Source: Adiantum capillus-veneris
Lineage: Eukaryota; Streptophyta; Polypodiopsida; Polypodiales; Pteridaceae
Assembly (NCBI GenBank): GCA_014529385.2
Contig: CM043963.1
Location: forward strand, 74,901,912 to 74,965,911
Reading direction: 5' to 3'
Length of the DNA stretch: 64,000 bases
Part shown: positions 1-11,837 of the stretch, one piece after another
How positions within the stretch are numbered: the first letter of the stretch is position 1
Layout of the letters: every line of letters starts with the position of its first letter
Position numbers and translations under genes: made by a program
The notes under the pieces: generated by a model
Seen by the model: only the letters and a program-made list of their open reading frames with translations
The model's database searches: none
Told to the model about the DNA's origin: nothing

Positions 1-270
1 TGGTTGATACGTCTATGGATAACTAGTGATCCCTACCCAGTAGCAAATGTTTCTCCGGTGGCACATGCTTATTCTTTTGCACAGGATGAGTATCTACACA
101 TCGCGAGGTTCTTGATTACCACGCTTGCGCAAGAGGATGATGAAGAAGAAATAATAGAGACCGAGGAAGACTATGGCCTCACGGAAAATGATTTCGTTTA
201 TCTAGATGATGAGGATAGAGGCCTAGCCTTAGGGTGGCCACCCGGTTTATATAATATTCTCTTTCCTTAA
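1..270 (+). CDS. Partial 3' coding piece of an unrecognised gene, acidic C-terminus
   Basis: An open frame enters from the left edge and ends with a stop at 268-270, about 89 codons. The middle is strongly acidic (a run of Asp/Glu such as EDDEEEIIETEEDYG), followed by DFVYLDDEDRGLALGWPPG and a short hydrophobic tail. It does not resemble retrotransposon gag or pol. The composition and clean stop suggest the terminal exon of a host gene whose upstream part lies outside the window. I do not recognise the family, and a chance open frame cannot be excluded. The leftmost codons could be intron if a splice acceptor lies inside the piece. Confidence 0.4.
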   Translation, partial: WLIRLWITSDPYPVANVSPVAHAYSFAQDEYLHIARFLITTLAQEDDEEEIIETEEDYGLTENDFVYLDDEDRGLALGWPPGLYNILFP

Positions 271-1390
271 TTCTAAAAGGGACGACAGATAGGTAGATTA
301 GGGGTCTGGATTGTGTTTTGAGTTTGTTTTCTAGGAGTTTTAATTTTTTCACACTGACATGCCTCCTAGAGGTATAGTGCTTGTTTTTTGGATGTGTTAG
401 GTAGGACTTATATGGATCTCCATCCACATGGTTGAGGACATCTGCTTCGACGAAATGAGCAACTCCATACCTCCAAGTGTACTACTTTCCATGATTCATG
501 TTGGTGGATATGTATAATTGCTAATAATGATTTTTCATGGTTTGTTTGAGTGCAATAGTTATGTTTGTTATCTGGTATTATAGATGTATAAATTTGTCTT
601 TGCTTAAGTTGATGGAACTAGAGTTTAATCTTATGGATGAGCCTTGAGATTAAGAGACCGTGACTTTAGGTTAAGTCATTTACTTGACCACTAGGCCTAG
701 CTGATAAAATTATCTGAGTATTTGAGACCTTAGGAATGTTTAAGGCATAGAGAAGCTTGCTCACTTAAACAACAAAAACACTAGTGAGAATACAAAGGAA
801 ATGGAAGAAAAAAACAAAAGTGCCACAAATGAAAAATCTAATGCTGGAAGAGAAATCCTAGCTTGATTTGGTACTTCACTCACGTGTATTGTCTATGGTA
901 CTAGAGCCCTAGAGGTTCCCAGTGTGGGCGCTTTTCTTTGAGAAGCAAAAAGCCCCGGACATACAAAATAAGCACACACGTCAAATGATTGTGAACCAAA
1001 GTAAAAAAGAGAAAAAGAAAAAAATGAATGACATTTAAAAGACTTCCATCAAGCTTACAGTTTACATTTCAAGCTTTTGTTTGCAGTTGTGAGAGCTAGT
1101 TGGCTAAGCAAAGCTGAAAAGCACAATTAGGGAATCTTGCATTTAGATAATCTTCTTAGCTTAGCTAGTACTAGAGTAGTTGTTTTAACCTTAGTCATAG
1201 CTAACTAATTGATAGACTCACCCATAAGCCCAAAACTCTTGATTAATTAATTTACTCAAAGTGCGATTTATTTATCCTTAATGGTAGTCTAACATTTCAT
1301 AAATCTTGCATTTACTCATTTCCACATGTACTTACATTCCCCTCATGATTTATGGCCATATAATTCCGCTTGCTGAAACAGTGACTTTGC
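271..1390. other. Non-coding stretch, nothing recognisable
   Basis: AT-rich sequence with stops in all frames. I see no gene, LTR boundary, RNA gene or long repeat. The first few hundred bases could be the 3' UTR of the piece that ends at 270. Confidence 0.4.
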
Positions 1391-1639
1391 CTTGCAGATT
1401 CATATCCAGATGCTCTACAACATGGACATAACAAGCTTCAACTCAATAGCTTCCGAGGATGGAATCTACATCAAGAAGGGAGGCATGTTAATCCTCACAG
1501 CTCACGGACACCCTATTACCTACGACGGACGTTGTAACCTATGGCGGACATTGTATTATTTATTTGGTAGAGTCAGGTACCGGGCTTGTCGATCTAATAG
1601 GAAAAGGGTAAGAGTGATCGCCGATGAGAGGCACACTCT

Positions 1640-1807
1640 AACTGGAACATTCAAGGGATTAGTTGGCTAAGCATGGGCGCCCAAGTGTGAATGGGGCGAG
1701 CTCATATAAAAGTCAACTAAACCTAAAATTCACTCATTCTCTCATTTGTGCAATAGAAGAGTGCTCTTGCTCCATCTCCATCTCCATCTTCTTCTTCTTC
1801 ACCTCCT

Positions 1808-1871
<64 letters not shown>

Positions 1872-2020
1872 TGGGCGATCGAGCATTGCGATGATGGCAC
1901 GGCGGCGGCGAAGCGGTTGAGCACGATGAAGCGGCGGCTCCTTCTTCTTCGCGGCGAGGAATCCTCCACGAAGCAAGCGTAGAGCGGTGAGTGACACACC
2001 AGCGCCTTCTTTGAGCTTAC
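1640..2020 (+). promoter_or_regulatory. Candidate promoter or LTR U3/R segment with TATA-like box
   Basis: A TATA-like CATATAAAAG near 1703 is followed by a C/T-rich leader, a GT/GA microsatellite and a GC-rich, CGG-repeating segment (1890-1985). This order is typical of a plant core promoter plus 5' UTR, or of an LTR U3-R junction. No partner LTR and no convincing downstream reading frame were found, so the assignment is weak. Confidence 0.22.
1808..1870. repeat. Compound microsatellite (GT)n-(GA)n
   Basis: About 11 GT units, a short ATGTATGT bridge, then about 15 GA units. The small open frames on both strands across it are artefacts of the repeat. Confidence 0.95.
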
Positions 2021-4423
2021 TAGTTTAGGTTTGTTGTGTGCTTGGAGCCATTTGTGGCTCGCACACGGTGTATCGGCAAGTTCCTTGCATTGACACGTGC
2101 GACATACGCGCACACAATTGTTCGCATTCCTCGGGTGATTGTTCTTAAGATCGAACAGATCTGCCCGATGGAGAACACATTTGAACACATCGATGTTAAT
2201 GGACAAGCACGAGTCTTGTCATTACGAATGTTTAGGGTGTCATTGTTGCGCTACATGTTTTTTGTGCGACGCTCAAGTTGAGTTTTTGATAATCTTAAAC
2301 TCACATCAACTAATCTATACCATGGAATCTAGAGACAATATGGCTGTTCATACGAGCTAGGCATCTCACTTGTGTGGATTTCTTGCTCGCTTTATAGCAC
2401 TACGAGTGTCTATGGCATCACAGTTTTGGGGTACGACCCAGCGATTGTTTACTAAATCACCCCATAGGCATTCAGGATCACAGTTTGATCTATCCCAGTT
2501 GTACTTTCAAGGAAAGAAGTCTGCAATCTACCAGGGGGTAGTGGACAACTTCAACTTTGAAAGTTGATTCTCATCATTCTGTACACAGTTGACTATGTTG
2601 GTTACCATTACCTGCTAGTTGAGCAGTTCCTACAAAGGGTCTTACCAAGGGGTTTGACTATGTAGATTCTACCCAACGGGCTTGGATTGTGAAGGCAACA
2701 CCTAGGGTTTCCAGTGCAATGTTGCTTGGTTTTTTCACAGGTGGGAGACGTGCTCCTGTGCATTTGAAAACGGGTAACTGAACTTTCAGTTCAATCCCCA
2801 GGGCCATGCCAAGGGCAGGTTGGAACAAGTATTTTGGGCCGTAGTGTCCAATGTACATTATGCTATTATGCACCCACTTGTCGGATTCGATTTGGCACAT
2901 GTTGTCACATGGGATACAACATGGTCTAGGGACTCAAGGAGTTCGGTTTAGCCAGTGTGGAGCAAGGCTAATGAGGGTCCCTCTCACTCCCGTCGTAGAG
3001 TTTTTGCAGTTACCTCCACACACAAGTACATCTTGTACTTGTAGGATGTTGTTTTTTCAGACATCCTTAGTTGAGACATATTCCACATGTGGAGAATATG
3101 AGTCTCTACGAGTGACACTGGCACCCACTATTTCAAATATGCGTCACAACAAAGTCCCTAGGTGCTGGTCACATCTGTTTTCTAGACCATTTTCAACACG
3201 ACGTATTAGGAGCAATTTCGGTGGCCAAAAATTGTCAATACTTAGAATGACTTGTTCAGATACAAGTACTACTAAACAACATTACAGATGGTTGTTTATA
3301 CATATAGCAAGGCTTTAAGTTGTTAATGAAAAATTTTCATTGTTTGTCCCTAGAAGTGATTAATGTTTCACCTTCTATTATGGTTCAAATGTTTTAGCAA
3401 GGCTTGCAAATGATTGCAGCATAAAGTATTTAGTTTCTTTTCCAAACTATTTACATTCCTCTTTACTGTGTGCTATGCACATCACATTCGCCATAAGTAT
3501 TGGAAAGGATGCTCATGGATATACAGGTTCAAATCTATTTTTTGCTAAATGCATGCACACTAGGTGTTATGGGTCCTAGTGTTTAGCAAAGGCTGATTTG
3601 GAACGCCATGCATATTCATCAAGTTGTTGCTTATGAAGGATTTTGCACTCTATGTGCAGTATCTCTTTGTGCTTACGTTTGGATCTACCAATCATTAATA
3701 GAGGTCATGGCTCGGTTTGGGTGCTTGTGGATTTTTCATGTTAACCAAGATGGTTATTCATCAAGACATTGTGGGTTGCTCAGCAATGTTGTATGATATT
3801 GTGATCCCCGTTTACGGGCCATCTGGGAAGACTGTCTGTAAATCGTGGGGAAAACACCTTAGTACTGTCAGTTATCCAAGGGGATATACAGATTACAAAG
3901 TGTAATCTTGTGTTAAAGGATATGCAAAGCGCGTTATTAGCACCAAGCAATCCAATTAATAATCATTTATTTCTCTACTTGGAGTTTGCTTACCATCAGC
4001 TAAAGCATGTTTACGACTAGGTTTAGTCTCTTCATGTATAAGTCAAATTCTCAACCTTGAACACTAGTTATGGTGGGGTTGTTTACTGATGAAATTTGAG
4101 AACAAGTCAAGGACTTACACTTGACTGAAGAGTTAGGTCTGCAAGTTACTTTCATGGGAAGTGAAAAGCGGTACTCTTTTAGATACATCTTGGTTGTGAT
4201 AACTCGTTTAGAATGCTCATGTGCATTCTAAATGGAGTCTACACACTAGATGGTTGCAAATGGACAACAATGTGCAAAATCAAGATGTTATTCTTGATTT
4301 CATTGAACCTCCTACTGCACCGTGTTTTGGTCAACAAACAGATGGATCCATGAAGGATACCACTCTGGAAGACATTAGTGTTCTTATGAATATCCTACCA
4401 CTTTTGTTTTCGCGCACGAAAAC
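2021..4423. other. Unassigned degraded sequence
   Basis: Several short open frames of 60-155 codons occur on the plus strand, but none shows a motif I recognise and no frame runs through more than about 470 bases. It could be the decayed body of a retroelement that ends at the LTR-like block starting at 4437, since it sits directly upstream of it. I cannot show gag or pol motifs. Confidence 0.3.
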
Positions 4424-4436
4424 ACGGGGGGAGTAA

Positions 4437-4709
4437 TGTCATACCAAGGGTAGGACTATAGGAGGGCACGGCCCTGGCGAAGGGCCGATGGATACACATG
4501 CGGTACAGGGGCTATATAGAGCTAAGAGCCAGAGGGCCAAGGGCCTATATATAGGTATGGTTGGGTGGTTATTGGCATGTCTATCTCCCTATGCTCTTTC
4601 ACTTGAGGTAAAGGAAACATTATGAACTTAGATGTCTAAGTTATGAACATGAATAGGGTAGATGTGGTTCTCACTCAAGAGTGGTTGCATGGTTGGGTCC
4701 TACATTACA
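4437..4709 (+). repeat. Putative LTR (273 bp) with upstream polypurine tract
   Basis: The block starts TGTCATACC and ends CATTACA. It is preceded by the purine tract CGGGGGGAGTA (about 4425-4435), as expected of a plus-strand 3' LTR. It contains a TATA-like CTATATATAGG near 4540. No matching 5' LTR or target duplication was found, so the boundaries are inferred from termini alone. Confidence 0.33.
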
Positions 4710-5094
4710 CCGTACCTACAAGCACAATAATCTAATGTTTGAAGCCACTGGTTTGCACACAATTTTCTATACGTAGTGTTGTTATATATACACTTGAGCT
4801 TTCCCAACTTGATTTTGATTATAAAATAGAGCATAAGTCATTTCTTTATGGATTGTGTCATGCTTTGTCTACTTCTATGTCATGTTCTAAGTTTGTGGTG
4901 ATGAAGTTTCTTTTGTACATGAATCTTCCTCAATGTTGTATGCTTCTCTCCATCTTCCTCTCCAATGGCTAATAACTCATAGAATTCAAAAGTTTACATT
5001 TAAGTAATCAAACTAGATAATCACAATACTAGTTTATGAAGTGATTTGGCAAAAGTTACACTACAACTCAATGATTACGTATGCAAAGATGTTT

Positions 5095-6573
5095 TCCTTA
5101 GTGATTTTCCTTTTGACTTACCACCTAAACAAGTGCGACATGGCATAGATGTCGTTCCATGTAGTAAAACAATAAGCAAGCCTCGTATTGGCTTATATGA
5201 GGTTGAATGCTAGCTCGCTAACTATCATAGTAGGAGTTTTATTCAATCCCGTTCTTCATTGTGGGCTTCTCCTATTTTATAAGAAAGACGGTACTATGCA
5301 CATGCATAGAGTATCGTGAATTGAACTTGGTTACTATCAACAATAAGTATTTAATACCATGGGTAGATATTGTTCTATCATTTATATAACACACGCTATT
5401 TTACAAAAATATATTTAGGTATCGTCAAGTAAATTGCATACTTCAAACTTCTTTTAGAACACGTTTAGACATTTTGAGTTTTTGGTTATGCCTTTTGACT
5501 TGACCAATGCCTCTGCTACTTTTATGACACTCATGCATAGTGTCCTGAAGGGGTTTTAAAACCATACTTAAGGAAGTTTGTTATAATTTTCTTGATGACA
5601 TACTTATATAAAATACTATAAAGAAGAAGCACTTGAAACATCTTAGAAATGTGCTTCATTTATTACGTCAACACGAGCTTATGCGAAGGACAAAAAATGT
5701 GATTTTCTTGAAATGAAAGTTCACCATCTTGGGCATATCATTTTAGCAAATGGAGTAACGATGGATACTTTCAAAGTGGATGTTATTCTTCAATGCCCTC
5801 ATCGTATTAATTTGGAAGAGCTCCACTTGATTTTTAACATAAGCTTGTTAAGGATTGTGCAAAACTTGCTGCTCCTATGACAAACGGATCATAAGGCAAA
5901 TGCAAGGATTTCTTTTAGGGAGAAGATCAAGACAATCTTGACAAGCTCAAGGTATCTTTAGCATCGGTACCTAAATTAGCTATGGTTGACCCATGTAAAC
6001 CATTTGTTCTATAGATTGATGCCTCTAAAGCTATTCGTGCAATTCTACTCCAAAATGGTAGACCACTTGCTTTCAAGAGTAAGAAGCTTGATCATGCATA
6101 ATAAATTACTCCGCCTATGAAGGAAAACTATATGCTACATTGTACACGTTATTTGTATGGCGCTTAGTTTGACATTGTGGTTGACCATGAAAGCATTAAA
6201 TGGTTCACAAAAACTCATTTGAAGGGTTAAAATGTGAGGTGGCCTGAGATTCTTCAAGAGTATAATACTTGGCTATGGTATCCTAAACTTCAATATAACA
6301 TTGTAGCAGATGCTATCCGTAGAATACACTAGATTTCATGGAGATACAAAGTTTTAGCCTCCCTCAAGGAAAGATGTGAGCATGATGAGGCATATTCCAA
6401 GGCTTGGTGGAGCCATGTTAAAATGAGAGATCCGTATCAATTCATTGTTGGTAGTGCTTCTAGTACCTCCACACACAGGTCTCCTCTATCGAGTGTTGAA
6501 TAGAGTCAACAAATTTTTTTTTCCAAAAAAGATGGGTATCTAATCCACTAGGAGAGAGTATGTGTACCAATTT
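5095..6573 (+). pseudogene. Gypsy-L pol relic: RT, RNase H, start of integrase
   Basis: In switching frames one can read a linker like LPPKQVRHGIDVVP (about 5117), a degraded RT motif equivalent to YRELNKVTI (about 5305), FLVMPFDLTNASATF (about 5480), the catalytic-loop segment FLDDILIY (about 5590) and an RNase H trace around 6010-6240. The end reads DGYLIH...ERVCVP (about 6530-6570), the segment that precedes the HHCC zinc finger of gypsy integrases. Many stops show this copy is long dead. The family call rests on the order of these motifs. It is clearly more diverged than any gypsy copy in the IDH intron. Confidence 0.65.
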
Positions 6574-6800
6574 TGTTGGAATTAGGGTTGCAGAGAAATG
6601 CACACAGCTTGGAGAAGACGAAGGAAGCTCAAGGCACACAATAGCGAGTATGTTACTTAGTGTGCAATGGAAATATAGATAGCCCTAGAGTGATGGGCGT
6701 ATATAAAATGCTCAGGGGAAAAAACCTCCTAAAGAGGGGTAAAATGCCCTGGTGGTCCTAGTGTGTTCACACACATCACTGCCACATGTATATGGTGACA
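6574..6800 (-). repeat. Copia-A 3' LTR
   Basis: 227 bp, TG...CA termini. On its internal side lies AATCCCCCTTGG, the complement of the polypurine tract that primes plus-strand synthesis. Confidence 0.95.
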
Positions 6801-6953
6801 AATCCCCCTTGGAGTGATGCAGTGAATGAAAAAGGGAAGTGCCATGCCCTGAGGACATGATCAATCCACAAAGGGGAGTAAGCCCAAAGCTTTGCGGAAA
6901 GCTTCAAGCTTCTCAGGAGACAATGCCTTTGTGAAAAGATCTGCAAGGTTGTC

Positions 6954-7349
6954 CTATGTTGGCACATAAGCCAAGCTAATCTCTCCTGTTGAGAGCCTCT
7001 CCCTGACATAGTGGTAATGCACCTCAATGTGCTTTGTGCGAGCATGAAAAACTGGGTTCCTCGCAACTGACAATGCGCTCTGACTGTCAGTGTAGATAGT
7101 GTTGGTTGTGTCCTGTCCAACACCGAAATCAGCCATAAGGCGTCTGAGCAGCCATACACACTCAACCGTAGCTGTGAAGACTGCCCTGTACTCAACCTCA
7201 CAACTTGAAGTGGCCACAGTAGGTTGCTTCTTGCTCAACCATGATATACATGAATTGCCAAGCATGAAACAAAAACCACTTCTGGGCACTCGCGTGTCAA
7301 AACAACCAGCCCAATATGAGTCCGAAAAAGCATGTAAGTCTGGTAACAA
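6954..7349 (-). pseudogene. Copia-A RNase H domain
   Basis: 131 open codons with the copia RNase H landmarks: FSDSYWAGC (catalytic Asp of the first strand), SCEVEYRAV (catalytic Glu), TIYTDSQSAL (third acidic position) and HARTKHIEVHYHYVRERL near the end. This domain degrades the RNA of the RNA-DNA hybrid during reverse transcription. It is in the same frame as gag and integrase, whereas the RT segment just upstream lies in other frames, so the polyprotein is broken. Confidence 0.9.
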
Positions 7350-7423
7350 TGATCCCCCCTTGGGATAAAACGAGCCAAAATGTAAAGTGCCACTACGGTA
7401 GCGGAAAATCCTCTTACAGCCTG

Positions 7424-8500
7424 CTAATGCTTAGACCCTAGGCTATGCATAAATCTGCTAACCTGTGAGACTGCAAATTGAATATCCGGCCTCGTGTTGC
7501 ATACATAAATGAGGCAGCCAACAACATTTTGATAAAGAGTGACATCAGCAGGATCGCAAGCATCATGTGGACTCAACTTCAAACCTGTTTCCATGGGAGT
7601 GGCAATAGGTTTGCAATCCTCAAGTCCAAACTTACATAGCAATGTCTCTATGTAACTTTTCTGACACAAGGCAATACCACCATCACACTGCTTAAACTGT
7701 ATACCCAAGTAATGATGCAACAGCTCCAAATCTTTCATCTTTAAAGTAGCATTCAAATCAGCCTTAAATTCAGCAATATGTCTCTCATTTGGTCCAGTGA
7801 TCAGCAAATCATCGACATAAAGAACCACAATGAGAAGTACATCACCCTCACGCTTTACATACAATGTGCTTTCTGTTGGACTATTACGAAAGCCTCATTT
7901 GACCAAATGAGTGTCACTTTTCTCATACCAAGCATGAGGAGATTGCTTCAACCCATACAAAGCCTTCTTTTATTTGCACACTTTGTCCTCTTGTCCTTTT
8001 ATGACAAAACCGCAAGACTACGTTACATAAACTTCCTCAAATATGTCACCATTCAAGAAAGCTGTAACATTACCTGATTGATGTACATGCCAACCAAAAT
8101 GAGCTGCCAATGCACATACAAAATGCAAAGTAGTCATACGACACCATTCAAGAAAGCTGTAACATTGCCTGATTGATGTACATCCCAACCTAAATGAGCT
8201 GCCAATGCACATACAAAATGCACAGTAGTCATACGACAAGTGGGAGCAAAAGTCTCTTCATAATTTATGCCTTTTTGCTGTGCATAACCCTTTGCAACAA
8301 GTCGAGCCTTATGGCGATTGATCTCACCATCCGACTTGCATTTCAACTTGTAACCCCACTTCGTACCAATGGCCTTTTTTCCAGGAGGCAAATCACATAA
8401 AGTCCATGTGTCATTTTCTATAAGTGCATCGTAGTCTGATTGCATGGCAACCATCCAATTTTCTGAATTCTATGCTTCATCAAAATACAGAGGCTACTCA
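7424..8500 (-). pseudogene. Copia-A reverse transcriptase, frameshifted
   Basis: The RT N-terminus (8134-8454) reads TWTLCDLPPGKKAIGTKW, then HKARLVAKGYAQQKGINYEETF. The palm segment with the catalytic loop VLYVDDLLI lies at 7424-7864 in another frame. Between them a 95-bp direct duplication (8049-8143 and 8144-8238) repeats the stretch ending VHQSGNVTAFLNG and shifts the frame. The residues needed for polymerisation are visible, but they cannot be translated as one chain. Confidence 0.9.
8049..8238. repeat. 95-bp tandem duplication in Copia-A RT
   Basis: Two adjacent copies start CCATTCAAGAAAGCTG at 8049 and 8144, with a handful of differences. As 95 is not a multiple of three, the event frameshifts RT. 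Confidence 0.9.
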
Positions 8501-8705
8501 ACATCATGTAAGCTAGACACAGCCAAAGCATAACAATGTGATGCATAAGATGCATGGTGAGATCTTGAACGAGTACGACTAGAAAAAGGTGCATCCAATT
8601 TGCTGTCACGCAAAGTGTGCCTAGCCATTTTGGCATACCTCTAGCCTGCTCATTTTCAGACCTTTCCTCGTGAAGTACATCATGTACATCTGCATCAGTA
8701 ATAGG

Positions 8706-10175
8706 CTAATCTGTAACATTTTCAGAAACCACCATAGGCTGTATATTTGCCTCATTGGAACTTACATTCGTATTTCCACCACTGAAAAGAGGCAACAAAG
8801 TCTCATAAATGTCTTGTGAGCTTACATTATTGTCTCTAGTACATGATAGCAAGGGCTGAACAAAATCTTCCACAAACACTACATCCCGTGAAACCAGAAT
8901 ACGCTTTGTTTGCGGATGATACAACCTGTAACCTTTGCTTTCAACACTATAACCAACAAAAATACATTTGACAGCCTTATCATCCAATTTTCTGCACTGT
9001 GTTTGTGGCACCAAAGCATATGCCAAGCAGCCAAAAACACGCATGTGCTCAATAGAAGGCTTTCTATCATGCCATGCTTCATATGGAGTAATAGACTGCA
9101 AAGCTTTCGTAGGACACCTGTTTAGTACATAAGTGGCACACATGATGGCCTCAAGCCAAAAAGAATGCGGCAAAGCTTGACATTTGACCATACATCGTGC
9201 CATTTCCGTAAGTGACCTATTTTTCCTCTCAGTAGCACCATTTTGCTGACGTGTATAAGGCATTGTACATTGGAGTTTTATCCCACGACTAGTCAGAAAT
9301 GCATTAACTTCATGAGACATATACTCCCCCCCTCGATCGGAACGAAGGGTGCCCATAGTACATTTTGAGACATTTTCACTAGCCATAGCCATAAATTGTT
9401 TGAAGCACATAAAAACTTCGGACTTCGCTTTAAGCGGAAATACCCATGGATTCCTGGAGTAATCATCAATGAAAGTCACGAAGTATAGGTAGTTGCCCAA
9501 GGACGGAGTTTGCATGGGCCCACAAACATCACTATGCACAAGCTGCAACCTGCGTGTGGCCCTAACTAAACCATCCTTTGGAAACTTAGAACGCTGCATT
9601 TTACCCAGAATACAGCCTTCACAAACATGTTTGACAGGTGCTTCAAGAGGCGGCAAAGAAGCAACCATATCAGATTTCTGCAAACGCAGCAAACTGACAA
9701 AATTCAGATGACCAAAACGTGCATGCCAAAGTTTTGCATCTGAAATAGCCCTTGAATCTGCAACTGCATTTGCAAAATTTTGTCCACACTTGTCATACAA
9801 AGTGAGCTTATACAGCCCACGACACAAAAGGCCAGATGCAACAATTTTATCACCAAAACTGAGATCATGAATTGTACATGTGTCATCCACAAATTTGACT
9901 ACAAGTTCAAGTCTAGCAAGTGCGGATACAGACAAAAGATTCTTCTTGATCCCATGTACATAAAGTGCATCAACAAGTGTGAAAGAACTGCCATTAGCAG
10001 CAGTAAGCACAATCTTTCCAACTCCCTGAATCGGATAAGAGGCATTGTTGGCACAAGTGACTGAATTTCCATGAGGGACAAACTCGAGAGAGGTGAACAA
10101 TTCACGATGTGAGGTAATGTGCTTTGTAGCACCACTGTCAAAATACCACACATGCGAATCTGCAGTAACTGACAA
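8706..10175 (-). pseudogene. Copia-A protease-integrase region
   Basis: 489 open codons. Near residue 10 is the aspartic protease site WYFDSGATKHIT. The GAG-pre-integrase and zinc region follows at residues 148-195 (LWHARFGHL ... CEGCILGK: HHCC type). The integrase core has its catalytic acids in HSDVCGP, TLRSDRGGEY and QNGATERKNRS, so D, D and E are all present. The C-terminal part (MRVFGCLAYA, KLDDKAVKCIFVGYS) is the normal tail of copia integrase. This is the longest intact stretch of Copia-A and shares its frame with gag. Confidence 0.93.
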
Positions 10176-10259
10176 GCATGCATCATGGACAACAAGTTAT
10201 AAGTGCACTCTGCGCTAAAAGCCCATTCTACATCAACATCAGCATTTACAGTCTCCTTT

Positions 10260-11243
10260 TACAAAAGACTCAACAATGGCTGCATTTGTAGTGGAACCAG
10301 TATTTGCAGTGGAACCACCTTCTTTCTTCTTAGCCTCTTTTGCCTTCAACCCAGGACACTACTTGATTAAGTGATCATTAACTTTACGATAATGGCAACG
10401 CATCTTCTTTTTGCCCTTATCACCAGAATTGCCAGACAAAGTGCTGCCAATAGAAGCATTGGGAACTGAAGTTTTGCCACTCGCAGCAGAACCATAAGAA
10501 GTGGCTGCATTGCTATTACCACCCTTTCTTTGAGAAGCAATAAAAGCCTGTTCAACTGCACGCTGTCTAGTCCTGTTTTTCATGGAAAGTGACTCTTGCA
10601 ATAGCAATGTGCATAATGCATCAAACTTGACAACTCCTGGATTTCCTTGGGTCATAAGTCTCCAAGTACTAGAAAAAGTCTGGTAAGAATCTGGTAAGGC
10701 ATCAAGAACAGTCTGCACAAGAGAACTGTCTGAAATGACTTCACCTGCAGAAATAAGTTGCTCATTGATATCCTTGACACTAGCAAGGAAAGTGTCCATA
10801 TCATCTTCCTCATGCATAGTCTTCGACTCTAGCTCTTTACGCACCAAAGCAATTTTAGCCTCATTGCGACTTGCATAAAGACCAACGAGAATATCCCAAG
10901 CCTGTTTTGCAAATTTTGCTGAATGGATGTGAGGAACAATAGTGCGCTTCACAGACAATGCAATGAATGCATGAGCTTGCGCATCCTTTACATCCCAACG
11001 AGCTTGTTCTGCCGTAGGCAAAACAACTCTAATAGTAGCAATCCTTGCAGCAAGACTTGCAACATCCTTCACAATGCCTGCATCCTCAGAACCAGGACGT
11101 ACATCAATGCCCTACACAATATTTTAGATGCCCTTTGACACAAGAACATGTTGCATCATGTAAGCCCACATAGTATAATTGTCCCCATCCAACCTGTCCT
11201 CATCAGCAAACATCTTGAACACATATGTGTTGTTGTCAGCCAT
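10260..11243 (-). pseudogene. Copia-A gag with amber codons
   Basis: The start at 11243 gives MADNNTYVFKMFADEDRLDG, a typical copia Gag opening with the DNYTMWAYMM capsid motif. The frame continues to 10359 with the conserved capsid segment AKQAWDILVGLYASRNEAK and IADALPDSY-like LDALPDSYQTF. It is broken by TAG/TAA codons near 11109-11124 and at about 10360, just inside the zinc knuckle (KMRCHYRKVNDHLIK then stop, then CPG). The knuckle has also lost its second cysteine (CHYR where CHYC is expected). Two of the stops fit CAG to TAG changes. Confidence 0.88.
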
Positions 11244-11589
11244 GGTAAATGCTGCACTTGATGTGAAAACTACCCGAAAATAGGAGAAACGGAACAGGAA
11301 CAACACGTGCTATATAACACAAACAGTAGAAGACTGTAAGGCACCTGTTATGCAGAAAACGGCACTGACAAAAATTCTGCACAAAATGACGAAATAGCCT
11401 GTGCAGTACTGCATGTAGTGGAAACGGAGGTCGAAATGAGGCCGAATAATAAATTTGAGTAGACCGAGCTCTACGACCTCTCCTGAAAATTTTGTCGACC
11501 TACAAACGCTCACCAAACCTCACTGTAATTGGAGAAAGTGAGCAAGCGTGTGCTGGAGCAGCTGTCGACTAAGCCCGGGGGGACGTAAC

Positions 11590-11604
11590 TTGCTCTGATA
11601 CCAA
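11590..11604 (-). other. Copia-A primer binding site, tRNA-iMet
   Basis: The plus strand reads TTGCTCTGATACCAA next to the right LTR. The minus strand is therefore TTGGTATCAGAGCAA, the standard plant initiator-Met tRNA primer site. Confidence 0.93.
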
Positions 11605-11605
11605 T

Positions 11606-11832
11606 TGTTGGAATTAGGGTTGCAGAGAAATGCACACATCTTGGAGAAGATGAAGGAAGCTCAAGGCACACAATAGATTGTATGTTACTTAGTGTGCAAT
11701 GGAAATATAGATAGCCCTAGAGTGATGGGCGTATATACAATGCTCGGGGGAAAAAACCTCGTAAAGAGGGAAAAAATGCCCCGGCGGTCCTAGTGTGTTC
11801 ACACACATCACTACCACATGTATATGGTAACA
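11606..11832 (-). repeat. Copia-A 5' LTR
   Basis: 227 bp, same termini and length as the copy at 6574. It is the 5' LTR because the primer site and gag adjoin it on the minus strand. Confidence 0.95.
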
Positions 11833-11837
11833 AAGTT

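Larger units (their letters stand above)
6574..11832 (-). mobile_element. Copia-A: Ty1/copia element, 5,259 bp
   Basis: Two 227-bp LTRs (6574-6800 and 11606-11832) begin TGTTGGAATTAGGG and end with CA; they differ at only a few per cent of positions by eye. The minus strand carries a tRNA-iMet primer site next to the right LTR and a polypurine tract next to the left LTR. Gag, protease, integrase, RT and RNase H follow in copia order. Five-base flanks aattt and aagtt are a likely target duplication with one change. The element is recent enough to keep long frames but is broken by amber codons, frameshifts and a 95-bp duplication in RT. Confidence 0.95.

Noticed and set aside
1734-2206. Overlapping open frames on both strands across 1800-1870
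   Set aside because: They consist largely of GT/GA microsatellite and have no conserved features.
2139-2360. Cys-rich short frame resembling a small zinc protein
   Set aside because: The cysteines lack regular spacing, and there is no promoter or homology to support it.
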